From: Xylaria sp. FL1777
Taxonomy: Eukaryota; Ascomycota; Sordariomycetes; Xylariales; Xylariaceae
Assembly: GCA_022578965.1 (NCBI GenBank)
Contig: MU400596.1
Coordinates: 62,001 to 126,000, forward strand
DNA: 64,000 nt
Reading direction: 5' to 3'
Both the position numbers and the translations under genes were made by a program. This document shows, piece after piece, positions 49,619-61,782 of the stretch (positions are counted from its first letter, which is position 1; every line of letters begins with the position of its first letter). The notes beneath the pieces were generated by a model. That model made no database searches. It saw only the letters and a program-made list of their open reading frames with translations, and had not been told where the DNA came from.

Positions 49619-50943
49619 GTAAGAATAAAAGTTTTAAACTATAAAGATTAAATATGTATAAAACAGTATATATTTTATGCTTTAAAAACGCTATATACTT
49701 TGTTTTGTTAAAATAAGTAAGCTAGTTAATTAAAGGTTTAAAAGTATATATTAATAAAGTTAAGCAAAGTTTGCTTTATTTTTAAAGGGTTTATTAATAA
49801 ATTAAGTAGTAAGTACTTAAAGTTAAAGCTAATTTAGCTTTTCTTTAATGTTGCAATATTTGCTAATATATTTTTTTATTTTAACATGTTTTCTATAATT
49901 TGCAACTATTTTATACTTTTTCTTTATTTTATTTTGTATTTAAACTTAGACTTTTTTTTAACTTTAAACGCAGCATTTGCATAAGTTATTTTTACAAGGG
50001 TTGTTGTTTTTTGCTTAAACTACTGCAATAGTATTTCTGTTAAGCATTTGTAGCTATATAGCAAAAATAAGTATTAATATTAAGTGTATTTAGTAGTATT
50101 AAATAAAAACAGGAAATAATATATAGCGTTAAGCGTGTTAAACTTTTGTACTAGTATACTTTTGTAGTAAAAAGTTACGTATTTAAAATTGCTACTTTTT
50201 GCTTTAAAAAATATTAGTATAACTTTTAGTAGCTTGCTAAACTGCTTTATTTTAAAAGAGAATTTGTTGTTAAAGTTATTTACCTAAAAAGTAATAAGCT
50301 TACTACTTACGGAAGCTTTGTTGCGCTTAGTACTACAAAAACCTAATTTATTTTTGCTAAACATTATAATTATAAGTTATAAGTGTAATGCAGTATAAAA
50401 TATAGCTGTTAGTAAAATAATTATAATAGTAGTTTATTTTAGTAAAGCAGTTAGCTTTATAATTAAAAAAAAAATATGCTACTTATATAAAATAAATAAA
50501 ATATGCACTTATAAGCTTAATAATAATAAAAAGTTAATTAAGTTAAATAAAGCTAGAAAAATAAGCATTTAAAAAAAAAATAAGATTTATAAAAAGTGTA
50601 ACAAGTTTGTAAACTGCAGCTAAAATTATAGTATGCTAAATATATAAGTAAGTTTATAAGTTTTATAATTACTTATAATTACTAAAGTAAAAAGCAAGTG
50701 CATAAGTATAAGTATTAAAGTAAATAAGTTATATTTGCGTACTTTTTTCTAGTAATACTAAAGCAATACTTATTATAATTAAAGGTTAGGTTTTTTTTTA
50801 AGTATGTAAACTTTAAACTTATTAATACGTATTTTTTATTAGCAAAGCTTATTAAGTTTATTTTTAATTTAACTAAACTAAATCTTTATTTTTTTTAACT
50901 TATGTTATTTAATAATATACTAAACAAAAAGTATACTATATAA
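49619..50943. other. Unassigned, moderately mutated sequence
   Basis: No repeat partner in the window and no open frame of note. It retains more TC and GG than the flanking elements, as expected for single-copy DNA that escapes repeat-directed mutation. Confidence 0.4.
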
Positions 50944-51425
50944 CAATTTTAAAGTTTATAATTTAATAAAGCTATTTATTACAAGCATTATACTTTTTTA
51001 TAAACTAGATTTTTATTTTCTTTTTAAGAATAGTAGCATAAAATAATCTTAGTGTTTGCAATTTAACAAAGTTATACTTACTATAAACACTACGCCTTTT
51101 TATAGTTTAGATCTTTATTTTTTTCCTAAAAATAGTAGCGTAAAACAATTTTAATGTTTATAACTTAACAAAGCTATACTTACTACAGTTATTACGCCTT
51201 TTTATAAACTAGATCTTTATTTTTTTTTTAAAAACAGTAGCATAAAACAATTCTAATGTTTACAACTTAACAAAGCTATACTTTCTATAAATATTATACT
51301 TTTTTACAGTTTAAATTTTTATTTTTTTTACTTTGCGCAATTTAACTATATATTAAAAATAGTAGCATAAAACAATACTAATATTTATAACTTAATAAAG
51401 CTACACTTTTTGTAAGCACTGCACT
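50944..51425 (+). repeat. Tandem array of a ~102-bp unit
   Basis: The landmark tagtagcata recurs at 51031, 51133, 51235 (as cagtagcata) and 51360. Spacing is 102, 102 and 125 bases, the last unit having an insert of about 23 bases. Each unit runs from ctttttataaactagat-type sequence through aatagtagcataaaac to caaagctatacttac. The array starts with a partial unit at 50944. Confidence 0.85.
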
Positions 51426-52200
51426 ATTTTAGCAAGTTATAATAGCTTTAGCTTATTATACTACTTAAAAACTAAAATTTATGTATTAATATTTAAAAGC
51501 TTTAACTTTTTTATAGTTTTGCTTTTTTTTTTCTTATTTTAACAAAAATTAATATTTAACTCTTTATTTTTAAACTTAAGTTATAGCAGACTTTTTTTGG
51601 CGCTTTTTATATAACTATACTTGGTATATAATCTTAGAACTAAATGCAAATCTTAATAAAAAAACAAAACTATTACACAATAAGTTTAATAAGTTTTGCT
51701 TTATTAAAACGCAAATATATAAAGGTCTTTAATTTATAACTAAAAATACTCGAACTTATATAAAGGATAAAGGACTTTTTTTTATAAACACTAATTAGTA
51801 ACTAAGCAAAGAATTTAGTAACTAGGTTTTAAAAAAATTTAAGCTGTGTTAACTTTTATGCTATGTTATAATTCCGGTTTTTTTAGGTAGATTTTGGTTT
51901 GCTATTATTTATAACTATACTTTTTTTTTTGCTATAATATTTAATTTAAAGCCATTTAGTGCAAAACAACATACTTAAGCTTTTAAAGCTAACTTTATTA
52001 CTTTTTTATAGTAAAGTTATATTTTTATATTTAAATACTATATATTTAAGTAAACCAGAAATTATAAATGAACTTAATACAAAAAGTAAACTAATAGTTA
52101 GTATATTTTGAAATTTATTTAAGCTTATATATAAAAAGGTTATTATAATTAAACAGCTTTAAAACACTACTTTTTTTATTTTATATGCTAAAATTAATTC
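51426..52200. other. Unassigned sequence upstream of an unknown coding relic
   Basis: No repeat partner. It contains scattered TC/GG-rich spots such as tatataaaggataaaggac near 51760, which could be a TATA-like region but is unsupported. No open frame. Confidence 0.35.
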
Positions 52201-52563
52201 TAAGAATATTTAATGTTATATTACTAAGCTTAGCAAGATATTATTAAGCTAATTTTATAGCTAGAACTAGATAAGTTTAAATTAAATTAATACGCTAAAA
52301 AAAATGTAGATATGTTTAAAAAAAAACAAAAATAATATAAAGAAAGAATTTATGCACTTAATAAATTAATGCAATATAATTTATTAGTTCTAAAAAAATA
52401 TAGAAGTAAAATTATTAAACTTATTAATTGTGCGGAGAAAAAAGGTATATTTATAAATATTATAAGGTTTAAAAATCCTACTATTGTTTATAAAACTTTA
52501 GCTTTTACTAACTTTGATTTTGCTATTATTTATAGTTATTTAAAGAATGTAGTTTTTATTTAG
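52201..52563 (+). pseudogene. Unknown lysine-rich protein relic, lightly mutated
   Basis: One frame reads about 120 codons, with in-frame stops that are all TAA/TAG in places compatible with glutamine, and the last 64 codons (from 52369) fully open. The composition is protein-like: charged and amphipathic (LELDKFKLN, VDMFKKKQK, ALNKLMQYNLLVLKKYRSK), then a conserved-looking NCAEKKGIFINIIRF segment and a terminal stop at 52561. The first half would form a coiled coil. It retains TC dinucleotides, so it is less mutated than the elements around it. It could be the end of a host gene, or a gag-like fragment cut by the gypsy copy that begins at about 52615. Not recognised. Confidence 0.45.
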
Positions 52564-52629
52564 TAAAGTTATTAATGCTAGGAAAAAATCTATAGTTTTT
52601 TATCTTTTTTAAGAAATAATACATAAGGA

Positions 52630-53645
52630 CTAAATATTTATAACTTAACAAATAACTTAAAGATATTACTAAAAAGGCCTTTATTAAAACGTTTATGTTG
52701 CGATTGCTAGTTGCTTTAATTGCTAAAAATCTATAAATAGCAAAAGAACTAAAAAATATTATTTTAATTATTCTTTGAACCCTTTAGTTTTATAAGTTAT
52801 AAATATGCAAACCATGCTATTAAGCAATAAATTTAAAGCTATTATAAAAGCAAGAAGTAAAATAACGACTTATTTAAAAGCTAAACTTTTAAAACATATG
52901 GATTTTTTAGTAATACTTAAGTTTATTAAGGAAAAAATTATGTTTTAACACAGAGTTTTTATTAAAATTAAGTATAATAATAGCTTTAAGTTTAAAGAAA
53001 AAATAAAAAACGCAGTAAACACTTTAGAATATAAAATAAACTATAGTTTTGCTTATTATTTTTAAGCTTAAGGCCTTATTAAAAAAGGCTACAAACTAAT
53101 AAAAAAAAGCTTTATATAAATAACAAATAAAACTGGAAAAAATTAGCTAAATTACTTAAACTTAGTAATATAAGCAGATTGCACTTTTGTATGCTATTAT
53201 AGCTGCAGCTTATATAAGCTAATATATAAAAAAATGCTAATTCTACTAGTAAAAAATGTAATACTAACGTAGAAAGTAATTAAATAACAAAATAATGCTT
53301 TTTATAAAGATTTTATTAAAGCTAGAGTTAAGCAGCTAAAACGCTATAACTAAAATGTTATAAAGGTTAAAGCAATTATAACTAAGAAAAAAAAATTAGC
53401 TATAAAAACTAGATCTTAAAAAAACGCCTATAAAATTAGGTAACTATTTAAAAAAAGCTTGCTTGTTTTTTTTTATAATACTATGTTTTTAATAAACAAG
53501 TTTAATAATAAAAAACTGCTATACTAATAGATTAGCTTTTACTAAGTTAAAAGAAAAGTTAATTATAAATAATACTAACTAGCAAAATTATTAAAAGAAG
53601 AATTAAAAGGGTTGTTTTTTACCGAAAAATTAAAGCAATTTATAT
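52630..53645 (+). pseudogene. pol: gypsy integrase relic (copy 3)
   Basis: Collinear with 36425-37445. The segment around 53070 reads GLIKKGY (from GLIERGH, holding the catalytic glutamate, now K). The C-terminal domain is clearer here than in copy 2: KLGNYLKKA, FYNTMFLINKFNN and LKGLFFTEKLKQFI. As in copy 2, Gln stands where the first catalytic aspartate is expected. Truncated at the 5' side by the element break at about 52615. Confidence 0.8.
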
Positions 53646-56600
53646 AAAATAACTAAGAGTACTAAAAGCTAAAGGATTTTAATTTTAATATATAAACTAC
53701 TAGCGTAATAGCTATTTATTAAAGAACTAACTAAAACAATAAAGCTTTTAACGATTAAAGCTATAGCAGTTAAGCTATAAAAAGCAAAGAAAATATAATA
53801 AGTTATATAGGCTTTTTAAGTTTAAAAGGCCGCAGTATAACTTTTAGTGCTTTAAATATTTTAAGCGCTAAAAAATATAATAGCTTATTTTATTTTTTTT
53901 AATTACTACATTATAAAGCGCTTTAAAAAATAATAACTAATAAAAGCTAAAGTAATAGATTTTCTTTTTTTTATTTTTTGTTTTTTTACTGATTGTTTTG
54001 TTTTTTATTTTTACTAATTGCATAAGTTTATATAATTAAGTTATAATGTATAAAACTATTTTATTTCGCTTAAAATTAAGCGTGTTTTTTATAGCTTTTT
54101 TTTTATTAGTTTTATATTTGTTAGTTTTATAGCAACTTGTTTGTTAGCACTTTTTTTACTATTATACTAAGGACATAAGTCTTTATTTTATTTTAACGTT
54201 TTTTGGATAGCTTAATAGCTTAGTTCTAATGTAAATTATTATTGCTTTTTTTTAAAAATGCGTAAAAACAAAAAAAACAAAAATAAGAACTGCTTATTAG
54301 TTTTAATTACTTAAGTTTATTTTGCTGCATTAATGCTTACATATAAGTTTTCTTACTTTTAATTGCTTAGTTATTTTTGTTTAAAACTAAATAGCGCTTT
54401 TTGCTTTTAGTTTAAACTATTTAATACTTAACGGAAATTTTAAGACTGTTAAAAAGCAAAAAACACTATTATTGCACTTTGTAAAGTTATTAGTTTATAT
54501 TTTACGTGCTTAAACTATTAGCAATAATTTAAAGCTGCTATTAAGCAATAATAAACACTTAGTAAAACAACAAACGTTTAAGCAAAGTTTAAAGCAGGCT
54601 TAACTAAAACAAAATTTTGCTATAGAAAACTAAGCAGGAATGTTTATTTATATAAGGCTAAAAAAATAAAAACTAAAAAAAAAACAAAAGAAAGATTTAA
54701 TAATCTAGTATTAATAATTTTTATTTTGTATATTTTGAGCTTTTTGTTATAAAAGTTCTATATATTTGCTTTTATAAGTGTTAAAACTTAACTTTTTATA
54801 TAATGATTGTTTTTTTTTTATTTATTATGCTTAGGAAAAAGTTTGCAAACTATGCAATAAGAAAAAATAATTACAAATTATATTAAAAAAAGCATTGCTA
54901 TATAAGCAAATCGTTTAATTTTTCTATTTTATTTTACTTTATGTAATTTATTTAATTTATTTTTTTAACTATTTTTTAAAACATTAAGGCGTTATACTAA
55001 TCTTTTAAGCAATACTAAATTATTGCTTATTAATATAACATATAATAGGTTAAACAATAAAATTAGCTTAAAAAAAACGATTTAATTTACGTTTTAATTT
55101 AGTTTTTTTTTTAGTTAAACAAATAAGGGAATTTTTAAACAAAGTTATTTGTTTTTTAAAGTTCTTAAGCATAAGATCTTTTTTAATTGCTGCAGTTATT
55201 ATGTTAGCTTTAAGATATTTAGCTATATTACTTTAAAACTTATAGAATAAATAGTTATATAACTAAATAATAAACGCGTAATTAGCATACGTACTAAACT
55301 TTTATCCTAAAATAATGCAGCAAAAAAAAAAAAGTAAAGTTTTATATACTTTTTGCTTTTAGCTATTATTAATATTTGCTTATAATGCTTATAAAGTATA
55401 GCATTTTAAATTTTAAACAATTGTATAAATATAGCTGTAAGCCAACAGAAATTACAAAGGATCTAGTATATATATTTGCTTTAAAAACTGCTTTTAGTTA
55501 CTTTTATATATAGTAAGCAAGCTTTTAAATATTGCTGCTTTTTTACTTAAGTAAAGCTAGCTTAAATATATTAATTCGCATAACATTCGGAAAAGAAATT
55601 ATGATTAACTTTTTATTAAATATATTTGCTACTAGTATTACTACTAAAAATTTTGATCTTTAAACAGCTTAGTGCTTAGTTATATAAAAAAAAAAAAGGT
55701 TAGCTAAATAAAAAAAACAAAATCTAAAGAAAAAAAAAGCATGTATATTTTGTTATTCGTTAGTAAACTTAACTTTTTAAATATTATAAGTAAGACTATT
55801 TGTTAGCTAAGCAGTATTGATTTTCCGAATATTAATAAATTGCTATAATGCTTTTTAATTGTTTAAGACTTTATTAATAATATAAGAATTTTTTTTTGCG
55901 TGCTTAGTTAAGCAAGAATTAATTATGCTACTTAAAGCTAAAGAATTTATAACAAAGGCGTAAACTAAGTGATTTAAAGACTTAAGCGCTAAAATAAAAG
56001 ATTGCAAAAAAAATTAAAGCTTTAGAACTATACAAAAAAAAACAAATTAAAAAAAAAAACAAGCTTTTTTTTTATATTTAGTAAAGCTTAAGTTATTTAT
56101 TTTGCTATTAGTTATAATAGTTGTTTAAAAAAAGTAAGTTATAGGTGTATTAAAAAGAAATTAAAAAGCAACTATTTAATTAACTAAGACTACTTTATTT
56201 GCTTATTTTTTAATTAATACTAACGTAAACATATAAAAAATAATTATTATAAGGGCATTTAGCAATTAATAGTTTATTTTAGCAATAAAATAATTAATTA
56301 ATAAATTAAAAATAATATAATAAGTTTGTAAAAAAAAGGTACGCTAGTTTAAGGCTATATATTTTAGCTTTTTTTTTATTATATTTGCTTTACTAAACTT
56401 TTTATTTACACTTAATTTTACTATTTTACTTACTTAATAAATTCTAACTTTTTGCATTTTATATAAATGCTTTTAATATTTATATTTAAAGGATTTTATA
56501 ATTACTAAAAAGTAATAATTTAAATTAACAATTAAAGATATTAAACTGTATGCAGTAAGTAGTATTAACTTTAATATTTATACTTTATACTTTTTACTTA

Positions 56601-59374
56601 AGTACATAACACTATTTGCTTTTATATCTTTAATTTACATTAGGTTTTTTAACTTGCTTGCATTTTTTACTTAACTGCAAAACATAGCAAATATATATAT
56701 ATACTTAAACATTAATAAGGATTGCTTTTATTATATATATATGCTTTTGATTATTATATTTCTTATTTTTAAAGAAGTTATTAGTACTATAAATTAGCTA
56801 AAAATAGCATTATTTTTTTTTAAAGGTACTAGTAAGCTGCTATTTTATGCTAAAGAGTATAAGCTTTAAGCATAATAAATAGCAAAACGAAAAATAAAAA
56901 AAAAAGGAAAAAAAAACAAGTATATATATACGGACTTTATAACTAGCTATAAGAAGCTTTTTTTTAAGAACTAAAGGCTTTTTAAAAACAGCCTTAAAAA
57001 AAAACTAGTGTTTATTAATAGCTTAAAGTATAAAAAGTATTTAGCTTGTATGCTTTTTTTGTAGATTAATAGGCTAAATGCAGAAGATGTTTAACTAAAA
57101 AACGTATTGCTTTCTTTAGTTAATGTTTTTTTAAAATCTGTTTTAAAGTTCTTTTTTATTAAAAAAGAAATAACTTTTATAGAATATTTGTTTTTTAAAG
57201 ACCTAAAAAAAAACAAAAAAGTAGTACTAAAAAACTGCTTTAGCTATTTGTTTTCTAAAAATAGCAAAGCTTACTAGAACTTTTTTTTAAACTTAGTTTA
57301 ACGGATATAAAAAGGATTAATATTTATAATATATAAAAAATATTGTAATAAAAAAACGTTAAAATATTAGTGGTTTATAGTATACGTAATCCTAGAGAGA
57401 AATATTTACTTTTTTGATCTAGTGCATAGTAAAAAAACAATTATTTTTTAAAGAAAAGTTTATTTAGCATACTTTATTATATAGGATTGCTTAATAAACG
57501 CAAATAAAACGTTATTTTATATGCTTAAACTAACAAAAGGATTTCTAGGAGAATTTTTATAAACTATAAGCTAGATGTTTAGGTTTATAGCTATAGGAGG
57601 TTTTATAATGCTAATACAGTTTTTATTTATAATTAAAAATTATTATAATAGTAATAATTTGCGCTTTAATAAGTTTAATGTTATATTTATAAAATTTTTA
57701 ATAGTTTTAGCAATAAAGCTAAAACTATATAAAGAATAAAAACTTATAACACAAAAGCTAAATATTTTATAGTTAATGTTTATAGAAGCTTTAAAAAAGC
57801 TACTACTAAAAAAGGCTTTAAACGATTATTAAAAAAATAATAACTTTAAATACTTTAATAAGCTTAAGCTTTATAATAAATAAGAACTAGTTTATTGTTT
57901 TTTGCTAAGTAAAGTTTTAAAAATAATACATAGGAATAATAAGCAGTAATAGCTAAAGACTTTTTTTTTAAAGCAATAAACAGCTGCTAAAAGAACTTAT
58001 TAGTATAAACAAAAGTATTTAAATTACTAAAGAAGTTTTATTATTTTTAGCTGCTATAAGAACTTTTATAAAATAAACATAGTGTTATAAAAGTTTAAAG
58101 CTGTTTATATTACGAACGTTTTTATAAAGCTAAACGCTAAAAAATAACTAAATAAGCACAAATTAAAAGCTTTATTAAATATATTGCTTTAGCTATATAT
58201 AAATAAAAGGAGCAAAACTTTAAAAATAAGTATTAAGCTTAAATATAGCTAGTTTATAAAAAATTTCCTTATAAATTAACAAGATATAAAGTAAGCTATA
58301 ATAATTGCTAGAACTTTTTAAATAAAATATCTTATAATAAAATATTGCTTAAATAATTACTAAATTATTATTTTTGTTAATACTGTTTTAAAAGTAGTAT
58401 ATATTTTAAACTTTAAGCATACTACTAATAAAAATAATAAACAAGTTTTCTAAAAATTACAAAAGTATTAAGCAATAAAGTACTTTAATATAAAGGTTGT
58501 TTTAAGCTATTTTATATTTTTTTGCTTTTTTTAGTGCAATACTTATATGTGCAGATTTTTTAAGCTTTTATACTTATATTATGTGTTTTGCAACTTAATA
58601 AACTAGTTTTTAAAAAAGGGCATTAATAATTAAAAAAGTTACATATAGCTTATTATTTTTATAAAAAAAAGCTTTAGAAAGCACTTTAGCTTTAAATTAC
58701 TAAAAGATTTACGCTTGTTGCTTTTAATAAGCGTTAAGCTTTATAAACTTTTATAAGCACTAAATGTAATTTCTTTTAGATCTAAAAAAACAGCTTTTAT
58801 TTTATTAAGCACTAAAAATGCAAAAAACAAAAGCAAAACGCTAAAAAAAAAGCTAAATACTAATTGTTTTGTTTTTTTAATACTTTTTACTTTAAAGCGC
58901 AAGAGGAATTTTTAGCAAAAAGAACTAACGTTTATACTAAAAAAGTTTTATTATAAGCAATATAAAAACGTTTTAAAAGTGTAAAATTACTTTGCTATAA
59001 ATATACTTATAAATATTCTTTTTTTTAAGTATAGCAAGCTAAATATAAAACTTAGCTAAGCTTAATAGTTTAAAAAAAAAAAAGTATAAACTTTTTATAG
59101 GCACTTTTTTAAAGGAAACGCTAGGCATTTTTAGAAGCTTTTGCTTATATATTTAAATACGTAAAAAGGTTAAAACTAGTTTTAACGAAGCTAAAATGCT
59201 TTTATAAGCGCTAAAACTTAAGCTACTTTTAAACGTAGTAAAAAAAATAAAAAAGAACTTATAGAACTAAATAAACAAAGAAAAATAATATTAACCCTGT
59301 TTAAAAAACGTTAATAGTAAAAAGAACTTTATAATTATAAGTATTAAAATAAACTAAAAGTAGCTATATTTTAA
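53646..59374 (+). other. Extra region of large gypsy, copy 3
   Basis: Second copy of the 5.7-kb region after integrase. Plus-frame readings: 54421-54960 gives a K/Q/P-compatible segment then YYA.EKVCKLCNKKK (CX2C at 54844-54855), and 57361-58330 gives the counterpart of the relic at 41101-42150. Frame shifts relative to copy 2 occur. No known domain identified. Confidence 0.55.
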
Positions 59375-59385
59375 TAAAGGAAAAT
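59375..59385 (+). promoter_or_regulatory. Polypurine tract before 3' LTR (copy 3)
   Basis: aataaaggaaaat, identical to the tract at 43158-43168 and abutting the LTR. Confidence 0.7.
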
Positions 59386-59689
59386 TAAAGTAAAATAAAG
59401 TAGCTAAACAAGCTAACTAGCTAATTAAAGTAAATTTAAGCTAAGTTATATAATAAAAATAAAAGTATAAATATTGCGTTAAATTTAAAAGCATAAATTT
59501 AAACATTATAGATAACATAATAAAAATTAGCTATAGTTGCTTTATTTATATTATTAAATAGCTTTTTTATTGATTGTTTTATTCTTTAATTTATATATGG
59601 CTTAATTGCTTAAATATATAAGTTATAACTTATTTTCTTGCAATTAAAGTGTTGTAGTAAATTTAGCGCGATTATACTGCTTTATTTTA
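59386..59689 (+). repeat. 3' LTR, large gypsy copy 3
   Basis: 304 bp, taaagtaaaataaag to ctttatttta, both ends mutated from TG and CA. Right flank is gtag. Confidence 0.87.
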
Positions 59690-59724
59690 GTAGATAAGCC
59701 AAAAGAAAAGTAGTTATAAGGTTC

Positions 59725-60260
59725 TTAAAAGAGAAATTTATTATATATTTAGTAATTTAGCGTTATAGTAAAGTTATAGTGTTTAATGCACAATAAATTT
59801 CGTAATTACTTTACTTTTTAATTAAATGTATTACTTTTTTGCTTTTATAGTTTTATGTTTAAAATTTAATGCTGCTACTTTTAGTGCTTTATTATATTAT
59901 GCTTTACTTAAAAAGCTATAATTAGTATTTTATAATAAGCAGCTTTTTAAAGTTTATAACTAGCAGTTTGCTTTATAATAAATACTTAAGTTTTATTTAA
60001 TAGTTATAGTAAACCTTTTTTAGTTTAATAAAAAGCTTAACTTATTACTGCTTTATATTTAGGGCTTACTATTGTTGTGCTAATATAGCTAACTATAAAT
60101 TAATTAATTTTTTAGCTATGTTATAATAACTAAGCTTTTTTGTATTTAGAACTTATTTAGCTATTTTATATATGTTTTTTTTTTTAGGTTACTATAATAA
60201 TTAGTACTTTAGTTAAAATTTTATTTGCTTTTTTAATTTGCTGCAAGCGCTGTTATATAT
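59725..60260 (+). repeat. Shared dispersed repeat, copy 2
   Basis: Direct match to 45075-45660 with many substitutions and small gaps. Ends near aatttgctgcaag. Confidence 0.65.
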
Positions 60261-61782
60261 AGTGCACTAGTTTACAAAAAGCTAGATTATCTCTTTTAGC
60301 TATTTATACTAGCATATTAATAACTTTTGTTTAAGTATTTTTTATGTTAATAAATATGCCTTAAATATTGCATATATATTAGCAAAAGGTATTATATTCT
60401 TTTTATTAATTTTAAGTGGGATTATTTTGGAAATTTAAGCATAAAACAACAAGTTTTGCATAGTGTAATTAAAGCAGCTATAGTGTATAATTTGCAGCTA
60501 TAAAATGGATTAATAAAAATAAAGCTAATATTAACGTGCAAATTATAAAAGTGCTTTGCTTTTTTTTATTTAAATTGTAAGCATAAGTATTAATATTAAT
60601 GCTATATTTTCTGTTAATTTTTTAATTTATTTATAGTATAGCACTGCTATTATTAATTTAATTAACTAAGTTTATTATAAACCTTTTATTATAACTATAA
60701 TGCAGTAAACGTGATTATTAACTTTAAAGCTTTAGGTATATTGTAAATTATGTTATAAAAAGGTATATAAAGCTTATTATTAAACATAAGCAGTAATAAA
60801 TAAATAACTAAAAATACTTTTTTAGCTTATTTTATAAGATTTTAAAGCAGCAATAATATTTATTGCTTTCTAGCGAAAGTTATTTTAGGTTTATTATGCA
60901 TTAATTAATTTAAAAATATTAGTAATTCTAGTAAGCAGCGCTATATAATTAATATAAACATTATAGCTTTTAAAAACTTTGTTTATAGCTTAAAGCTTTG
61001 TATTTATAAGATAATCCTAGGGAACTTTTATAAATACTTGTATTTTATATATATAATAGTTAGCTTTAACTATATTTGTAATTTATAGCATATAAGTTTT
61101 GTTTACTTAGTAAATTTAGCAATTAAGATTTTTTAAATCTTGTTTAGTATAGCGCAAAGAATTTAAATAGCTAAGGCATTTTAATTATAATAAATAGTTT
61201 AATAACTTAAGCATTAGTAAGCAGCTTAAATATTTAAGAAACAAAAAATTTTAGCGTAATAAATAGTTGTTATAATAAACAAAATTGTTAAAATAAAGTA
61301 AAACAAACAAATGTGTATGTATATATATAAATAAACAATATTTAGTGTAGTACTATATAATAGTAAAAGTTATTAAAGTACTTAAGTATTGTTAGTATAT
61401 AGTAAGTACTTAAGTAAGTAATAAGTATTAATTAAAGCTTGAATTGCTTACAGAAGCTATTTTTATAGTTGTAACGCTATTAAAAACCTGTAATACAATA
61501 AAAGCTATTATATTATAACTTATAAAATAAAAGATATAAGATTTAATTGCAAGAGCTAAATGCATTTTTATGTTAAAAAAATAAAAGCTAGTTTTAAGTT
61601 AAATGCTAAAAGTAAAGCATTGTTTTGCTTTAGCTAACCGAGGTTCCAAAAATAAGCATTAATTTAATGTATAAAAATGCTTTTTAAACTTTTTTATAAA
61701 TATTAGTGCTTTTGTTTTTTAAACTTAAGTATATATATTTTGTAGCTAAAACTATAGCTTGCTTTTTTATTAGTAAGTATTT
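60261..61782. other. Unassigned sequence, no repeat partner in window
   Basis: Less AT-biased than the elements, with patches such as aagtgggattattttgg near 60415 and taaccgaggttcc near 61637. I see no open frame, RNA gene or repeat structure. Confidence 0.4.

Larger units (their letters stand above)
52615..59689 (+). mobile_element. Large Ty3/gypsy, copy 3 (3' half, plus)
   Basis: Collinear with 36410-43472: integrase, the extra region, purine tract and 3' LTR. The 5' LTR, gag, RT and RNase H are missing and the sequence upstream of about 52610 is unrelated. It is somewhat less mutated than copy 2 in places (more GG, CC and CG), so it is the better template for reading the extra region. Confidence 0.88.

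Noticed and set aside
61630..61660. box B-like ggttcc near 61640 as a second SINE or tRNA
   Set aside because: No box A at suitable distance and no target duplication.
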